A stretch of DNA of 64,000 bases from Sphingobacteriaceae bacterium DW12 (GTDB lineage: Bacteria > Bacteroidota > Bacteroidia > Sphingobacteriales > Sphingobacteriaceae). Numbering within the stretch: position 1 is the first letter of the stretch; each line of letters begins with the position of its first letter. The position numbers were made by a program, and so were the translations under genes. The notes beneath the pieces were generated by a model that saw only the letters and a program-made list of their open reading frames with translations, made no database searches and had not been told where the DNA came from. The stretch is from positions 1 to 64,000 of the forward strand of contig JROE01000002.1 in the NCBI GenBank assembly GCA_000783305.1. The letters are read 5' to 3'. Shown here piece by piece: positions 1 through 9,025 of this stretch.

Positions 1-96
1 TAAATTCAGCATGACGATATCTTCTTTACAAACACTTAAACTACGCTGGATGTGATACCTACATAGAGATGCTGAATTAAATTCAGCATGACGATA
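1..96. repeat. Intergenic palindromic repeat, two copies of a 19-bp unit
   Basis: The 19-bp string at 1-19 recurs exactly at 78-96. The second copy is part of a near-perfect palindrome (71-87, arms GCTGAATT/AATTCAGC around one T or A). Read on the minus strand it is of the 'CGTCATGCTGAA..TTCAGCATCT' type that I recall as a common intergenic repeat in Sphingobacteriaceae. The first copy is cut by the window edge. The repeat overlaps the 3' end of the acetyltransferase gene and supplies its stop codon. Confidence 0.7.
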
Positions 97-721
97 CGGA
101 CCTGATGCCATATGTCTGGATCAGGGACTTATCTATCGCTTCCCACTCGTCATCAATAATACTGAAAACATAGAATCCCTTGCTTGGTCCGTATGACTGG
201 ATAGAATAGTTCCTTAATAACCCTTCACAGGTGGCGCCCAATTTTTTCAAACTTGAGGCTGAACGCTGATTCTCGAAATCGACCATGAATTGGACTCTTC
301 TCAAGCCTTTATCAAAACAGTATTTGAGCATAAGGTGTTTAACAAAATAATTGATACCTGTCCCCTGCCATGCTTCTCCAAGCCAAGTCCAACCGATTTC
401 AATTCTCTTTTGCGAAAAATCCACCGCACCAAACTGGGTGATTCCGGCTATTTTATGGGTATGTTTATCGATGATGACAAAAGGGTAATTGCGCTTTTGC
501 TCTCTCCAGGATAGACAAATCTGAATGTACTGCTCGACGTCCTCTCTGTTCTTAACCCGACGGCCGTACTCCCAAAGACGGTCTGAAAAGCTAATTGCGA
601 CCAAACTTTCTAAATCTTGACTGTGGAGAGGCCTTAATAATACGTTGTTATTTTCTAAAATAATGTCTGATTTAAAGAACTGCTCGTTTTCGAAATCGTC
701 TTTCACATCGATAGCACTCAT
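83..721 (-). CDS. GNAT-family N-acetyltransferase (RimJ/RimL type)
   Basis: This 212-residue protein is expected to transfer an acetyl group from acetyl-CoA to an amine, often a protein N-terminus or small molecule, in the cytoplasm. It has the Acetyltransf_3 layout: an N-terminal strand with NVLLRPLHSQDLESL (about residues 25-39), a middle region with IAGITQFGAVDF and IEIGWTWLGEAWQGTGIN, where GEAWQGTGIN is the acetyl-CoA loop, and ENQRSASSLKKLGA (about 150-163), the classic 'N..S...EKLGF' helix of this family. The ATG at 721 fits the family's N-terminus. The gene stands alone, divergent from the ECF sigma gene. Its last codons (GIRSVSSC) and stop lie inside the intergenic repeat at 71-96, so the natural C-terminus may have been rewritten by the repeat. 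The substrate is unknown. Confidence 0.9.
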   Translation of the reverse strand: MSAIDVKDDFENEQFFKSDIILENNNVLLRPLHSQDLESLVAISFSDRLWEYGRRVKNREDVEQYIQICLSWREQKRNYPFVIIDKHTHKIAGITQFGAVDFSQKRIEIGWTWLGEAWQGTGINYFVKHLMLKYCFDKGLRRVQFMVDFENQRSASSLKKLGATCEGLLRNYSIQSYGPSKGFYVFSIIDDEWEAIDKSLIQTYGIRSVSSC

Positions 722-1026
722 AAAAAACTATAATTTATACGTCAATAATACACAATTATACGTTTTTTCGTAAGAGACAGCAACCAAACAGCGATAAATG
801 GGTCTGCAGCTCTTGCGCAAATCAACAGCGCCTTAACTTCGGACATTCTTCGGGGCAAAGGGCGAAGGTGGCCATTAGTTGGTCCGAAGAAAGGGCGAAG
901 AGTTCACGCCGTCAGTTCTGATTTTTTAAAGGATATTCTAATGTCGATCTCTTTTAATTTGTTTAAAATAATGTACATTCGCTTACGGTAACAAGGCGAT
1001 TGGAGTCGATTAGATACTGCAGAAGA
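722..1026. other. Intergenic region between divergent GNAT and ECF sigma genes
   Basis: No gene was found here. An 11-bp direct repeat AAAGGGCGAAG occurs at 857-867 and 890-900, exactly 33 bp apart. An inverted repeat CTTCGGAC/GTCCGAAG (837-844 and 882-889) encloses the first copy. Promoters for both flanking genes must lie here, but I saw no clean Bacteroidota -33/-7 pair. Confidence 0.5.
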
Positions 1027-1581
1027 ATGAACGTAGAGCAAGAATACATAAAGAAACTTTCCGAAGGAGATAAACATGCTTTCGACGCACTTTTTTTGTT
1101 GTATTACCCCAAAATCAAGGCTTTCATATATGGCTTTGTCAAAAATGAAGATGACACTTCGGATCTGGCCCAAGATGCATTTATCAGGGTCTGGAATAAT
1201 CGCGCAAACCTGACGAAGGTTGATTCTTTTGGGGCGTACTTGTTTAAAATCGCAAAGAACATCATTTTTGATTTTTTCCGTCGTAAATCTCTTTACGATA
1301 AGTATGCGCAACAAGAGGTCCAGATGAACGTCGAGGAAATCTCTTGGGAACTTAATGATGTATTGGATGCTAAAGAATTGGAAATCCTAATCTATGCGCT
1401 GGTAGACAAAATGCCCGAAAAAAGACAGGCCGTCTTTAAAATGAGTCGAAACCAACGCCTGTCTAATGAGGAGATATCAGAGCAATTGGGTATCAGTAAA
1501 CGTACTGTAGAAACCCACATTTCCAGCACTTTAAAGGAGCTCCGCAAATTTATATCTTCTATCCAAGCAATTATTTTATAA
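1027..1581 (+). CDS. ECF RNA polymerase sigma factor (FecI-like), PUL A
   Basis: This is an extracytoplasmic-function sigma-70 factor that should direct RNA polymerase to the neighbouring susC promoter. Region 2 is visible in YYPKIKAFIYGFVKNEDD, TSDLAQDAFIRVWNN and SFGAYLFKIAKNIIFDFFRR. Region 4 is visible in MPEKRQAVFKMSR and the helix-turn-helix NEEISEQLGISKRTVETHIS. I chose the ATG at 1027 (protein begins MNVEQEYIKK, 184 aa) over an in-frame TTG at 1000, because ECF factors start just before the 'L..GD..AF..L' segment. The FecR gene follows 66 nt downstream. It should be held by FecR until the STN-bearing SusC signals substrate. The family assignment is firm; the regulon is inferred from order. 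Confidence 0.93.
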   Translation: MNVEQEYIKKLSEGDKHAFDALFLLYYPKIKAFIYGFVKNEDDTSDLAQDAFIRVWNNRANLTKVDSFGAYLFKIAKNIIFDFFRRKSLYDKYAQQEVQMNVEEISWELNDVLDAKELEILIYALVDKMPEKRQAVFKMSRNQRLSNEEISEQLGISKRTVETHISSTLKELRKFISSIQAIIL

Positions 1582-1647
1582 AAAATTAACTTTTCGCTTA
1601 CGTGTATCGCTGGCTTTGAACGTCTATTACCTTAGAAAGCCTAGAAT

Positions 1648-2628
1648 ATGAACAAGTTTTATAAGTTAATTAGCTTCTATTTCCAAAACAAACATTCGGA
1701 CAAAGTAGATCATCTATTTGGAGGGTGGCTTATTGACGATGCAGAGAGCGACCAGAAGGCACAAGCCATGGAAGCGTTGTGGAATGAAGTGAACGCGCAA
1801 GCCGATGATACTACACTCCGAGACTTGGAGCGTATACATGCCAGGATCGATGCGTTTGTTCCCCAAAGAAAACTGCCTTTGGCTTTGCGTATCGGGAAAG
1901 TTGCGGCTATGATAGCAATACCGTTGCTATTTTCGTGGGCAACATACCATTATACGAAGGAGTATTACATCACTAATTCGGCAATGATCGAAATGGCAAC
2001 AGCCTATGGTGAGAGTAAGCAAATAGTGTTGCCGGATGGTACATCGGTATGGCTGAGTCCAGGCTCCACCCTCACCTATCCTAAATTATTCCTGGGCAAG
2101 GAGCGCAATGTCTCTTTGAATGGAGAGGCAATTTTTAAAGTGGCCAAAGATCCTAATAAACGCCTTATCGTCAAAACTAACAATATGGAAGTGGAGGCAC
2201 TCGGTACCATATTCAGTGTGGTGGGGTACCGAGATCTATCGAAAACGACAGTGACACTCGAGGAGGGAAAAGTCCGGGTAGGTATACTCGCAGATAAGCC
2301 TACTTCGTTGATCCTGGCGCCTAATGAACAAGTGACCTACGATTCAAAAGGAGGAAGTATAGTGCGACGAAAAGTAAATGCCGAACGCATAGCATTGCGC
2401 AAGGATCGCTACCTGGTCTTTCAGGAAGCATCACTAGTCGAAATCTTGCATGCTATTGAAAAGAAACATGGAGTGGTATTTAATTATGACTACACTAAAT
2501 ATGAGAACCGATTTTTCACCTTAAAATTTACACCCGATGAAAGTTTAGAAAGTATGCTGGAGGTCTTGAGTGAAGTGAACAAGGACTTCCATTTTAAAAT
2601 AAAGGACAAAACTGTTTTTGTTTTTTAG
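1648..2628 (+). CDS. FecR-family anti-sigma factor, PUL A
   Basis: This 326-residue inner-membrane anti-sigma regulator has a cytoplasmic N-terminal part (residues 1-80), one membrane helix (about 84-101, VAAMIAIPLLFSWATYHY), a periplasmic FecR domain (about 110-215; LPDGTSVWLSPGSTLTYPK, VSLNGEAIFKVAKDPNKR, VEALGTIFSV, VTLEEGKVRV) and a C-terminal DUF4974-like region (about 250-326; FQEASLVEILHAIEKKHGV). It should bind the ECF sigma on the inside and the STN domain of SusC in the periplasm. It lies between the sigma and susC genes, the standard order. A weak hairpin (2658-2682) separates it from susC. Nothing is missing from the family architecture. Confidence 0.93.
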   Translation: MNKFYKLISFYFQNKHSDKVDHLFGGWLIDDAESDQKAQAMEALWNEVNAQADDTTLRDLERIHARIDAFVPQRKLPLALRIGKVAAMIAIPLLFSWATYHYTKEYYITNSAMIEMATAYGESKQIVLPDGTSVWLSPGSTLTYPKLFLGKERNVSLNGEAIFKVAKDPNKRLIVKTNNMEVEALGTIFSVVGYRDLSKTTVTLEEGKVRVGILADKPTSLILAPNEQVTYDSKGGSIVRRKVNAERIALRKDRYLVFQEASLVEILHAIEKKHGVVFNYDYTKYENRFFTLKFTPDESLESMLEVLSEVNKDFHFKIKDKTVFVF

Positions 2629-2657
2629 TTCGTTAGTATAAACCCATTATGACCTTA

Positions 2658-2682
2658 CTGCTATAATTACATGATATGGCAG
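2658..2682. promoter_or_regulatory. Hairpin between fecR and susC, PUL A
   Basis: Arms CTGCTATA (2658-2665) and TATGGCAG (2675-2682) form an 8-bp stem with one G-U pair and a 9-nt loop, 42 nt before the susC start. Equivalent hairpins occur in the same place in PULs C, D and E. It could end the sigma-FecR transcript or sit in the susC leader. Confidence 0.4.
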
Positions 2683-2723
2683 GGAAATAGTACCCAATTA
2701 TTTAATAACTTAAACCGCAGCTA

Positions 2724-5700
2724 ATGTTTATGAAAAGACATTTATTAGTGTGTTGCATGTTCTTTTTGATGATAAGCGGACATGCATTAGCGCAATCAGG
2801 CATCAATATTTCGAAGAAAAATATCAGTATACGGGATGCGCTCTACGAAGTGGAAAGACAGAGCCAGCACTCCGTTGCTTTCGATGAAGGAATTCTCAAC
2901 GTAGATCGGAAAATTACGTTGTCGGTTAAAAACAAGCCTTTAGCAGAAGTGCTAAATACGATTCTTGAAAATACGAACTGTACGTTTACCATCAAGAATA
3001 AGCATATCATCATCATGCGTAAAGACGCCAAGGAAGATGTGCTCACGAAAGCGATCACGGGTAATGTGGTAGATTCAATCGGTCAGCCCGTTATTGGGGC
3101 AGTGATAACCGTATTGAATGAAGATATCAGTACAGCTACAGATGCTAAAGGTAACTTTAAAATCGCTAATGTGCCGATTGGCTCGACCCTCAAAGTCTCT
3201 TATATGGGCTTCCTAACTCAAAACATTCGCGTTGGAAACAGCGACAAAATAAATATTAGGCTCCAGCAGGACGCACACCTACTGGAGGAGATCGTTGTGG
3301 TGGGATATGCAACTGTCAAGAAAAAGGACTTGACCACAGCGGTGGCAATCGTATCGACGGAAGATATCAATGAACGCCCCATAACCCAAGCGGCGCAAGC
3401 CTTGCAAGGCAGAGCTGCAGGTGTACAGGTCGTACAATCTTCGGGCGAACCTGGTGGAGGGCTGATGGTACGTGTCCGTGGGACGTCTTCATTTCAGGCG
3501 GGTAATGAACCGCTATATGTGGTGGATGGCTTGCCTATGACTAATATTGCGAATTTGAGTCCCAATGACATCGCATCTATGCAGGTGCTAAAGGATGCTT
3601 CGTCCGCAGCCATATACGGGGCACGAGCGGCTAATGGAGTGGTGGTGATCACAACAAAACGAGGAAAAGGTGGAATTCGATCATTAAGTCTTAACAGCTA
3701 TGCCGGTATCTCAAAAATCGGCAATACGATCGATGCATTAAATACAGCGCAATACAAGGAGTACTTAAAAGATCTCAAAAAACAGATACCTACCACCACG
3801 TTAATACCGGAGGATGAAAATAGATATACGGATTGGAATAAGGAATATTTTGGAACAGGTATCAATCAGAGCCATCAACTGGCCTTGACAGATGGTACTG
3901 AAAAGCTACAGTATTATATTTCGGGCGGTTATATGGAGGACAAGGGAATAATAGAAAAAGCTAATTTTAAACGATACAATTTCAGAGCGAATGTAAACAA
4001 CAAACAAACTGATTGGCTAAGCCTTGGATTCAGTATCGGGTATACGCGTACAAACGGAAGGACAATACCGCATAATAAAACGGCTATGCGTGGAGGTTCG
4101 ATTCTTTCGGTCGTGAACACGCCCCCTTACATGCAAAAGTGGGATGCTTTCAATCCTGGCGCCTACGATGAGTTTACCTACGGTTCGCAATTTTTTTCTC
4201 CATTCCTGGCTTCGGCCTCGGACGATACGTATAGTACGTCGCGAATCGTGGGGGTGACCAATCTTGATTTCACGATTATCGACGGCTTGCATTATAAGGT
4301 AAACTTTGGTATAGATGAGGACAACTCTACTGGGGAGAGCTACTTAGCACCCGGCGCCAATGGTGAAAGTCGATCGTATAACGGGTTGTATTCGGTGTCT
4401 GCTTCCAAAAACTTTGAATGGCTTTTGGAGAACCTAATGACCTATGATAAAAAATTTGACAAGAGCAGTCTATCTGTGCTAGGAGGCGCTACCCTGCAGC
4501 GAGCATTGAATGAAGGAAATGGTGGTGGAGGTCACGATGTGTTGGGGCCTTCCTTGAACCTCGTGAATATCATTGTCCCTGACCAATCCTGGAGCAGCAA
4601 GGGCTCTTGGTCGCTACTCTCCTACTTGGCACGTGTATCATATGACTACGATGGAAAATATCTGCTGAGTGCAAATATGCGTACGGATGGCTCCTCGAAG
4701 TTTGCTCCGGGCAATAAGTGGGGTGTATTCCCTTCCGCTTCTGCGGCTTGGAGAATCTCGGCAGAACCATTTATGAAATCAACGGCAAGCTATCTGGATG
4801 ACCTAAAAGTTCGGGTAGGCTGGGGTAAGACGGGTAACCAAGGAGGAATAGGTAACTATGACTGGATGGCAACCTATTGGGCGAGTCGAAACATACCGAA
4901 ACCCGAAGACGAAAATCAAACCCCGGGAATGAATACAGGTCTTGCGTCGAAGGGATATAGGGGCTTGACATGGGAAAAGACCACCCAATATAATGTAGGT
5001 GTAGACGCTACGCTGTTCAACTCCCGGCTTAATTTAATCTTTGATGTGTATTATAAATATACGAACGACCTATTGAAGACTTTCTATCCTCCAGGAACGG
5101 CAGGAAGTACGTACAACATCTTGACCAATATGGGGGAAATGAGCAATAAGGGGTTAGAAATTGCTATAAATTCGAAGAATATCATTCAGCCGAAGTTTAA
5201 ATGGAACTCGGAGTTTAATATCTCGTTCAATAAGAATAGGGCTGAAAATATTGGTATTACACCAGTAGAATATTATGCTACGATGTATTCCAACAATCAA
5301 CCTGCCATTATTCTGAAGAACAAAAGTAGGTTGGGTACTTTCTTTGGATACCGGACCAATGGCGTTGACCCAGAAACGGGAGACGTTGTTTATCTTGATC
5401 TAGATGGCAATGGACGCATCACGCCCGAAGATAGAACAGTGTTAGGGGATGCACAGCCTTTATTTACTGGGGGCCTCACGAATACGTTTACGTATTCCAA
5501 TTTTAGTTTGTCTTTGTTTTTTCAGGGATCGTATGGGAATGATATTTTCAATGCCACAAAGATGGATATAACGGGAATGCAAGATTTTAGAAATCAGTCT
5601 TTAGAAGTATTAGATCGATGGAAAAGACCTGGAATGGTCACGGATATTCCGCGGCCAGGAAATAGGGAAAACATTTGGAACTCGGATCGGTACATCGAAG

Positions 5701-5951
5701 ATGGTTCGTACTTGCGGCTTAAAAATGTGAGCTTCATGTATGACTTTGATACCAAGGGAAGATTGTCCAAGCTGGGTATCAAGAAACTACAGCCTTACAT
5801 TACGGCCCAAAACTTATGGACCTGGACCAAATACTCGGGATATGACCCCGAAGTGAATGCCTACGGGTCTAGTGCTTTGGAACTAGGAGTAGATTATGGG
5901 ACCTATCCACAGTCAAGGACCTTTGTGTTGGGTATAAACGTTGAATTTTAA
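2724..5951 (+). CDS. SusC-family TonB-dependent transporter with STN domain, PUL A
   Basis: This 1075-residue outer-membrane barrel should import oligosaccharides with its SusD partner, using TonB energy. The order is: signal peptide (about 1-24, ending HALAQ), STN/secretin-like domain (about 30-95, INISKKNISIRDALYEVERQ), carboxypeptidase-D-like beta-sandwich (about 110-190, GNVVDSIGQPVIGAVITVLN), TonB-box-like stretch EEIVVVGYATVKKKDLTTAV, plug with VRGTSSFQAGNEPLYVVDGL and VLKDASSAAIYGARAANGVV, then the barrel ending TFVLGINVEF with C-terminal Phe. The STN domain matches the adjacent FecI/FecR pair and implies substrate-dependent trans-envelope signalling. A second ATG at 2730 is an equally good start. 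The susD gene follows after 11 nt. The transported glycan is unknown. Confidence 0.95.
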   Translation: MFMKRHLLVCCMFFLMISGHALAQSGINISKKNISIRDALYEVERQSQHSVAFDEGILNVDRKITLSVKNKPLAEVLNTILENTNCTFTIKNKHIIIMRKDAKEDVLTKAITGNVVDSIGQPVIGAVITVLNEDISTATDAKGNFKIANVPIGSTLKVSYMGFLTQNIRVGNSDKINIRLQQDAHLLEEIVVVGYATVKKKDLTTAVAIVSTEDINERPITQAAQALQGRAAGVQVVQSSGEPGGGLMVRVRGTSSFQAGNEPLYVVDGLPMTNIANLSPNDIASMQVLKDASSAAIYGARAANGVVVITTKRGKGGIRSLSLNSYAGISKIGNTIDALNTAQYKEYLKDLKKQIPTTTLIPEDENRYTDWNKEYFGTGINQSHQLALTDGTEKLQYYISGGYMEDKGIIEKANFKRYNFRANVNNKQTDWLSLGFSIGYTRTNGRTIPHNKTAMRGGSILSVVNTPPYMQKWDAFNPGAYDEFTYGSQFFSPFLASASDDTYSTSRIVGVTNLDFTIIDGLHYKVNFGIDEDNSTGESYLAPGANGESRSYNGLYSVSASKNFEWLLENLMTYDKKFDKSSLSVLGGATLQRALNEGNGGGGHDVLGPSLNLVNIIVPDQSWSSKGSWSLLSYLARVSYDYDGKYLLSANMRTDGSSKFAPGNKWGVFPSASAAWRISAEPFMKSTASYLDDLKVRVGWGKTGNQGGIGNYDWMATYWASRNIPKPEDENQTPGMNTGLASKGYRGLTWEKTTQYNVGVDATLFNSRLNLIFDVYYKYTNDLLKTFYPPGTAGSTYNILTNMGEMSNKGLEIAINSKNIIQPKFKWNSEFNISFNKNRAENIGITPVEYYATMYSNNQPAIILKNKSRLGTFFGYRTNGVDPETGDVVYLDLDGNGRITPEDRTVLGDAQPLFTGGLTNTFTYSNFSLSLFFQGSYGNDIFNATKMDITGMQDFRNQSLEVLDRWKRPGMVTDIPRPGNRENIWNSDRYIEDGSYLRLKNVSFMYDFDTKGRLSKLGIKKLQPYITAQNLWTWTKYSGYDPEVNAYGSSALELGVDYGTYPQSRTFVLGINVEF

Positions 5952-5962
5952 TCTCAAAAGTC

Positions 5963-7426
5963 ATGAAAAAAACTACATATATCGTATTAATGCTAGGGGT
6001 GATGTTATTAAGCTTTAGTTCCTGCAGTTTTCTCGATACCGAGAGCTTCGCCGACCTTGTGGGAGAGCCACAGGACAAAGTTGAACAAGAATCTGCCTAC
6101 AAATCTGCAACGGATGCCCAGCGCGAAGCAGCAGGCCTATACGAGAATTTTAGGAATAATACATTTCAATTTGACTTATTTGGATACAACGATATCCAAT
6201 CTGACAATTGTTATCATGGAGGAGATGGCGTACCGGGGGAAGAGATGGACGCCGTAAAGTTGAATCCGGACAATGATAAGGTTAAGATACTTTGGAATGA
6301 GTATTTTAAGATGGTGGGCGATGCGAATATCGTAATCGATAACACGCAGCTGATGGATGCTAAGCTAATCGATGAGCAGACACGGAATAAAATTGTTGCG
6401 GAAGGAAAGTTTGTCAGAGCGTATGCGTACTTGGATTTGGTCCGGATCTATGGCGACGTGCCCTTGCTCCTCCATATGATACCTGCTATGTCTTCCGAGA
6501 ATCTAGAACAAATACGTCCCCTATTATACCCGGAACGTGCTGCGAAGGAAATCGTTTATAATCAAATCGTCCAAGATCTGGATGAAGCTATCCCTCACTT
6601 GCCGAGTGTATCGAAAGGAAGTAGCAATGCGACAAAAGGAGCTGCCTATCTATTATTGGCCAAGGCCTATGCCAGTCGGGGTGCAAAAAGTAGTCGAGAT
6701 TATAATCAGGTGGTCGCTTATTGCAACAAAGTGATTGGAGAGGGCTATCAGTTGGTGACAGAATTTGATGATCTATGGAAGCCTGAGAACAAATTTACTT
6801 CAGAAAGCATTTTTGAGATCAATTATGAAAATGAAAGACCGAACTGGGCCTATTGGGTATTGTTTAGTGAAGCAGACGGACAGATTACGTGGAGAAGATA
6901 TTGTACGCCTACGCACGATCTTATAGCAAAGTTTACGGCCAATGATAAGCGATATGAATCATCGATCGTCTATAAATCGGTCGATTATGATACCCACTAT
7001 CCTAAGGGTAGATATCCAATCTCCAATAAAATAAGAAACAAGGTATCTAATATCAAGCTTCTACGCCTGGCAGATGCCCTCTTGTTGAAAGCAGAAGCAT
7101 TGGTAGAGCTGAACAACATCGGCGAAGCAATATCTATCATCAACGTGATTAGAAAAAGAGCAGGATTGTCGGATATTACTGGACTTCCTAACCAGGCGGC
7201 GGCTAGGGAAATCGTTGAATTGGAACGGCAGCTGGAATTGTATATGGAAGGACACCGTTGGTTTGACCTGCTGCGAAATGATAGGGTAATTGAGGTGATG
7301 ACAAAGCATAAGTACAAGGATGGAAAACTCCTCGTTCCGGTGCTAGAAGAATTTAGACTTGTTTGGCCTATTCCTCAAAACGAAAAGGATGCCAACCCAG
7401 CCTTGATTCAAAATACAGGATATTAA
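5963..7426 (+). CDS. SusD/RagB-family surface lipoprotein, PUL A
   Basis: This 487-residue lipoprotein forms the lid over the SusC barrel and captures glycan. The lipobox LLSFSSC gives a lipidated Cys near residue 21. The TPR-rich body includes AEGKFVRAYAYLDLVRIYGDVPL (abridged; about 147-169), a standard SusD signature, and AAYLLLAKAYASRG. The C-terminal SusD signature is ELERQLELYMEGHRWFDLLR followed by LVWPIPQNEKDANPALIQN. It is translationally close to susC (11 nt). Length is normal for the family. Substrate specificity cannot be read from sequence. Confidence 0.95.
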   Translation: MKKTTYIVLMLGVMLLSFSSCSFLDTESFADLVGEPQDKVEQESAYKSATDAQREAAGLYENFRNNTFQFDLFGYNDIQSDNCYHGGDGVPGEEMDAVKLNPDNDKVKILWNEYFKMVGDANIVIDNTQLMDAKLIDEQTRNKIVAEGKFVRAYAYLDLVRIYGDVPLLLHMIPAMSSENLEQIRPLLYPERAAKEIVYNQIVQDLDEAIPHLPSVSKGSSNATKGAAYLLLAKAYASRGAKSSRDYNQVVAYCNKVIGEGYQLVTEFDDLWKPENKFTSESIFEINYENERPNWAYWVLFSEADGQITWRRYCTPTHDLIAKFTANDKRYESSIVYKSVDYDTHYPKGRYPISNKIRNKVSNIKLLRLADALLLKAEALVELNNIGEAISIINVIRKRAGLSDITGLPNQAAAREIVELERQLELYMEGHRWFDLLRNDRVIEVMTKHKYKDGKLLVPVLEEFRLVWPIPQNEKDANPALIQNTGY

Positions 7427-7457
7427 TATTTTCACAAAGGCCTAAAATTATTTAAGA

Positions 7458-8834
7458 ATGAAAAGGATTATATATATACCCTTGATACTGATGGTACTCA
7501 GCTTTTTTTCATGCAGTAAAGACCTGTATATGGAGAAATCTACTCCTACCATCGACTACGTCAAGACGATAGGTGACATCAAAGAGCTGTCTGTACCAGG
7601 TGCCGTGAGCTTTAGTATCGCTGTCAAGGATGAGGTGAGACCATTGTCCACATTGGAAATAGAGGTGTTGATCAATGACATCGTTGTGCAATCAAAATCT
7701 ATCCGAACCAAAGGAAATAGTGCTATCGTAGAAAATGAAGCACTAGACATCCCCTTTGTGAAGGATATGGAGGATGTTGAAGATGTGGTGGTACGTTTTA
7801 CCAGTATCAATGTCGATGGAGATTCGGCGATTAAGGATGTGCTTTTGAAAGCTAGGCGTCCGGTATTACCAACTACTCTTTATTATCTGATGGAAGGAAG
7901 TGGCCCTATCCTACTGACAAACTCTACTGCCGAACCATTGATATACAAGTCTGTAGAAAGCATATTTGAAAGTAAAATTTCTGGCAAGATTGCTACGACA
8001 AATACGCTTGAAGAAGCTGATTTTATCTGGGGAAAAGGGCGATACGAGAGCGAGTCCGCTATAGTAAGTAGCACAGGTGATAATATCGAGTTTGACTATA
8101 CGGGTATGATCGTGAAGCAAATCATTTTTGATGCACAGACATTTTTAATCGATGTAAAGGGGGATGTTGCAACCAAAATCACCTTGAATCCGAGGAGCGA
8201 TGCCAATGATAGCGAGATGAGATCTGCTATTGTGAGCCTTAAAAAGGGACAGTTTTTAGAAATCGTGGGCTTGAATATGGAAAGTAACTTCAACCCGGAC
8301 TTCTTTAATCACAGTGCTTCGAGCAAGATATACGAGTTCCTGGGTGAGGATGGTGATTGGGAAATTATATACTCGCCAAAATATAAGGGGCTCTGGGTAA
8401 CCCGGCTCCAAGACGAAGCGCCGACTAACTACTGGGTGGTAGGTCATGGCTTTACGACAGCAACAGCTTGGCATGATGACTATAAGCCCATTGGATGGGA
8501 TTTGGAGGATTTCAAACAGGTGGCGTATGGACGTAAAATAGCAGATAATGTTTATCAGGCTACCATTTTTATCTCCAATGAACATGACTGGGGGAGTTTC
8601 GAATTTCAATTTTACTCCAACAGAACCTGGGAAGCCGTACCGGCTGAATTTTCAGCAGCTTCTATCCAGGGAGATAGCCAAGGATTTTCTATCGGCGCAC
8701 CTATAGCTGGGAAGCCCGGGAAATCTATCAGTATTACAAATGCAGCAGGTTTTGTCCCAGGGTATTACAGGCTCGTGCTTGACATGACCAAAGGTGCAGA
8801 ACAGGCAACAGTACATATTACGAAGGTAAAGTAA
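7458..8834 (+). CDS. SusE/SusF-position surface lipoprotein, PUL A
   Basis: This 458-residue lipoprotein has the lipobox LSFFSC (Cys about 19) and follows susD after 31 nt, the position normally held by surface glycan-binding proteins. It reads as three beta-rich parts: an Ig-like part (about 25-130, TPTIDYVKTIGDIKELSVPG), a middle part (about 135-285) and a C-terminal part with GDGDWEIIYSPKYKGLWV-like aromatic stretches and WVVGHGFTTATAW (about 325-458). The layout resembles Bacteroides proteins annotated with DUF5016/DUF5125/DUF5121 in series, but I cannot confirm those assignments. No catalytic motif is evident. Binding the same glycan as SusD is the likeliest role; it is the last gene before a strong hairpin. 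Confidence 0.75.
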   Translation: MKRIIYIPLILMVLSFFSCSKDLYMEKSTPTIDYVKTIGDIKELSVPGAVSFSIAVKDEVRPLSTLEIEVLINDIVVQSKSIRTKGNSAIVENEALDIPFVKDMEDVEDVVVRFTSINVDGDSAIKDVLLKARRPVLPTTLYYLMEGSGPILLTNSTAEPLIYKSVESIFESKISGKIATTNTLEEADFIWGKGRYESESAIVSSTGDNIEFDYTGMIVKQIIFDAQTFLIDVKGDVATKITLNPRSDANDSEMRSAIVSLKKGQFLEIVGLNMESNFNPDFFNHSASSKIYEFLGEDGDWEIIYSPKYKGLWVTRLQDEAPTNYWVVGHGFTTATAWHDDYKPIGWDLEDFKQVAYGRKIADNVYQATIFISNEHDWGSFEFQFYSNRTWEAVPAEFSAASIQGDSQGFSIGAPIAGKPGKSISITNAAGFVPGYYRLVLDMTKGAEQATVHITKVK

Positions 8835-8850
8835 ACTGCAAACATAAGTT

Positions 8851-8884
8851 ATGCGTTAGTCATGGATTCGAAAGACTAACGCAT
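8851..8884 (+). terminator. Hairpin terminator after PUL A
   Basis: Perfect 11-bp arms ATGCGTTAGTC (8851-8861) and GACTAACGCAT (8874-8884) around a 12-nt loop lie 16 nt after the stop of the last PUL A gene. There is no long U-run. Confidence 0.7.
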
Positions 8885-9025
8885 TAGGGTAATTAAAGGA
8901 CATAATATGAAATACTCATGGTGAGCAAGCAAAACACCCCTAAGTCCGCCAACTGGCAGATGAGATAAAAACATACGGCGGGAGTGCGTGCATTTATATC
9001 CATGAGAACAAATACTTATACAGAT

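Noticed and set aside
904..1314. 136-codon open frame opposite the PUL A sigma gene
   Set aside because: It is the antisense of a clear ECF sigma factor; no protein features.
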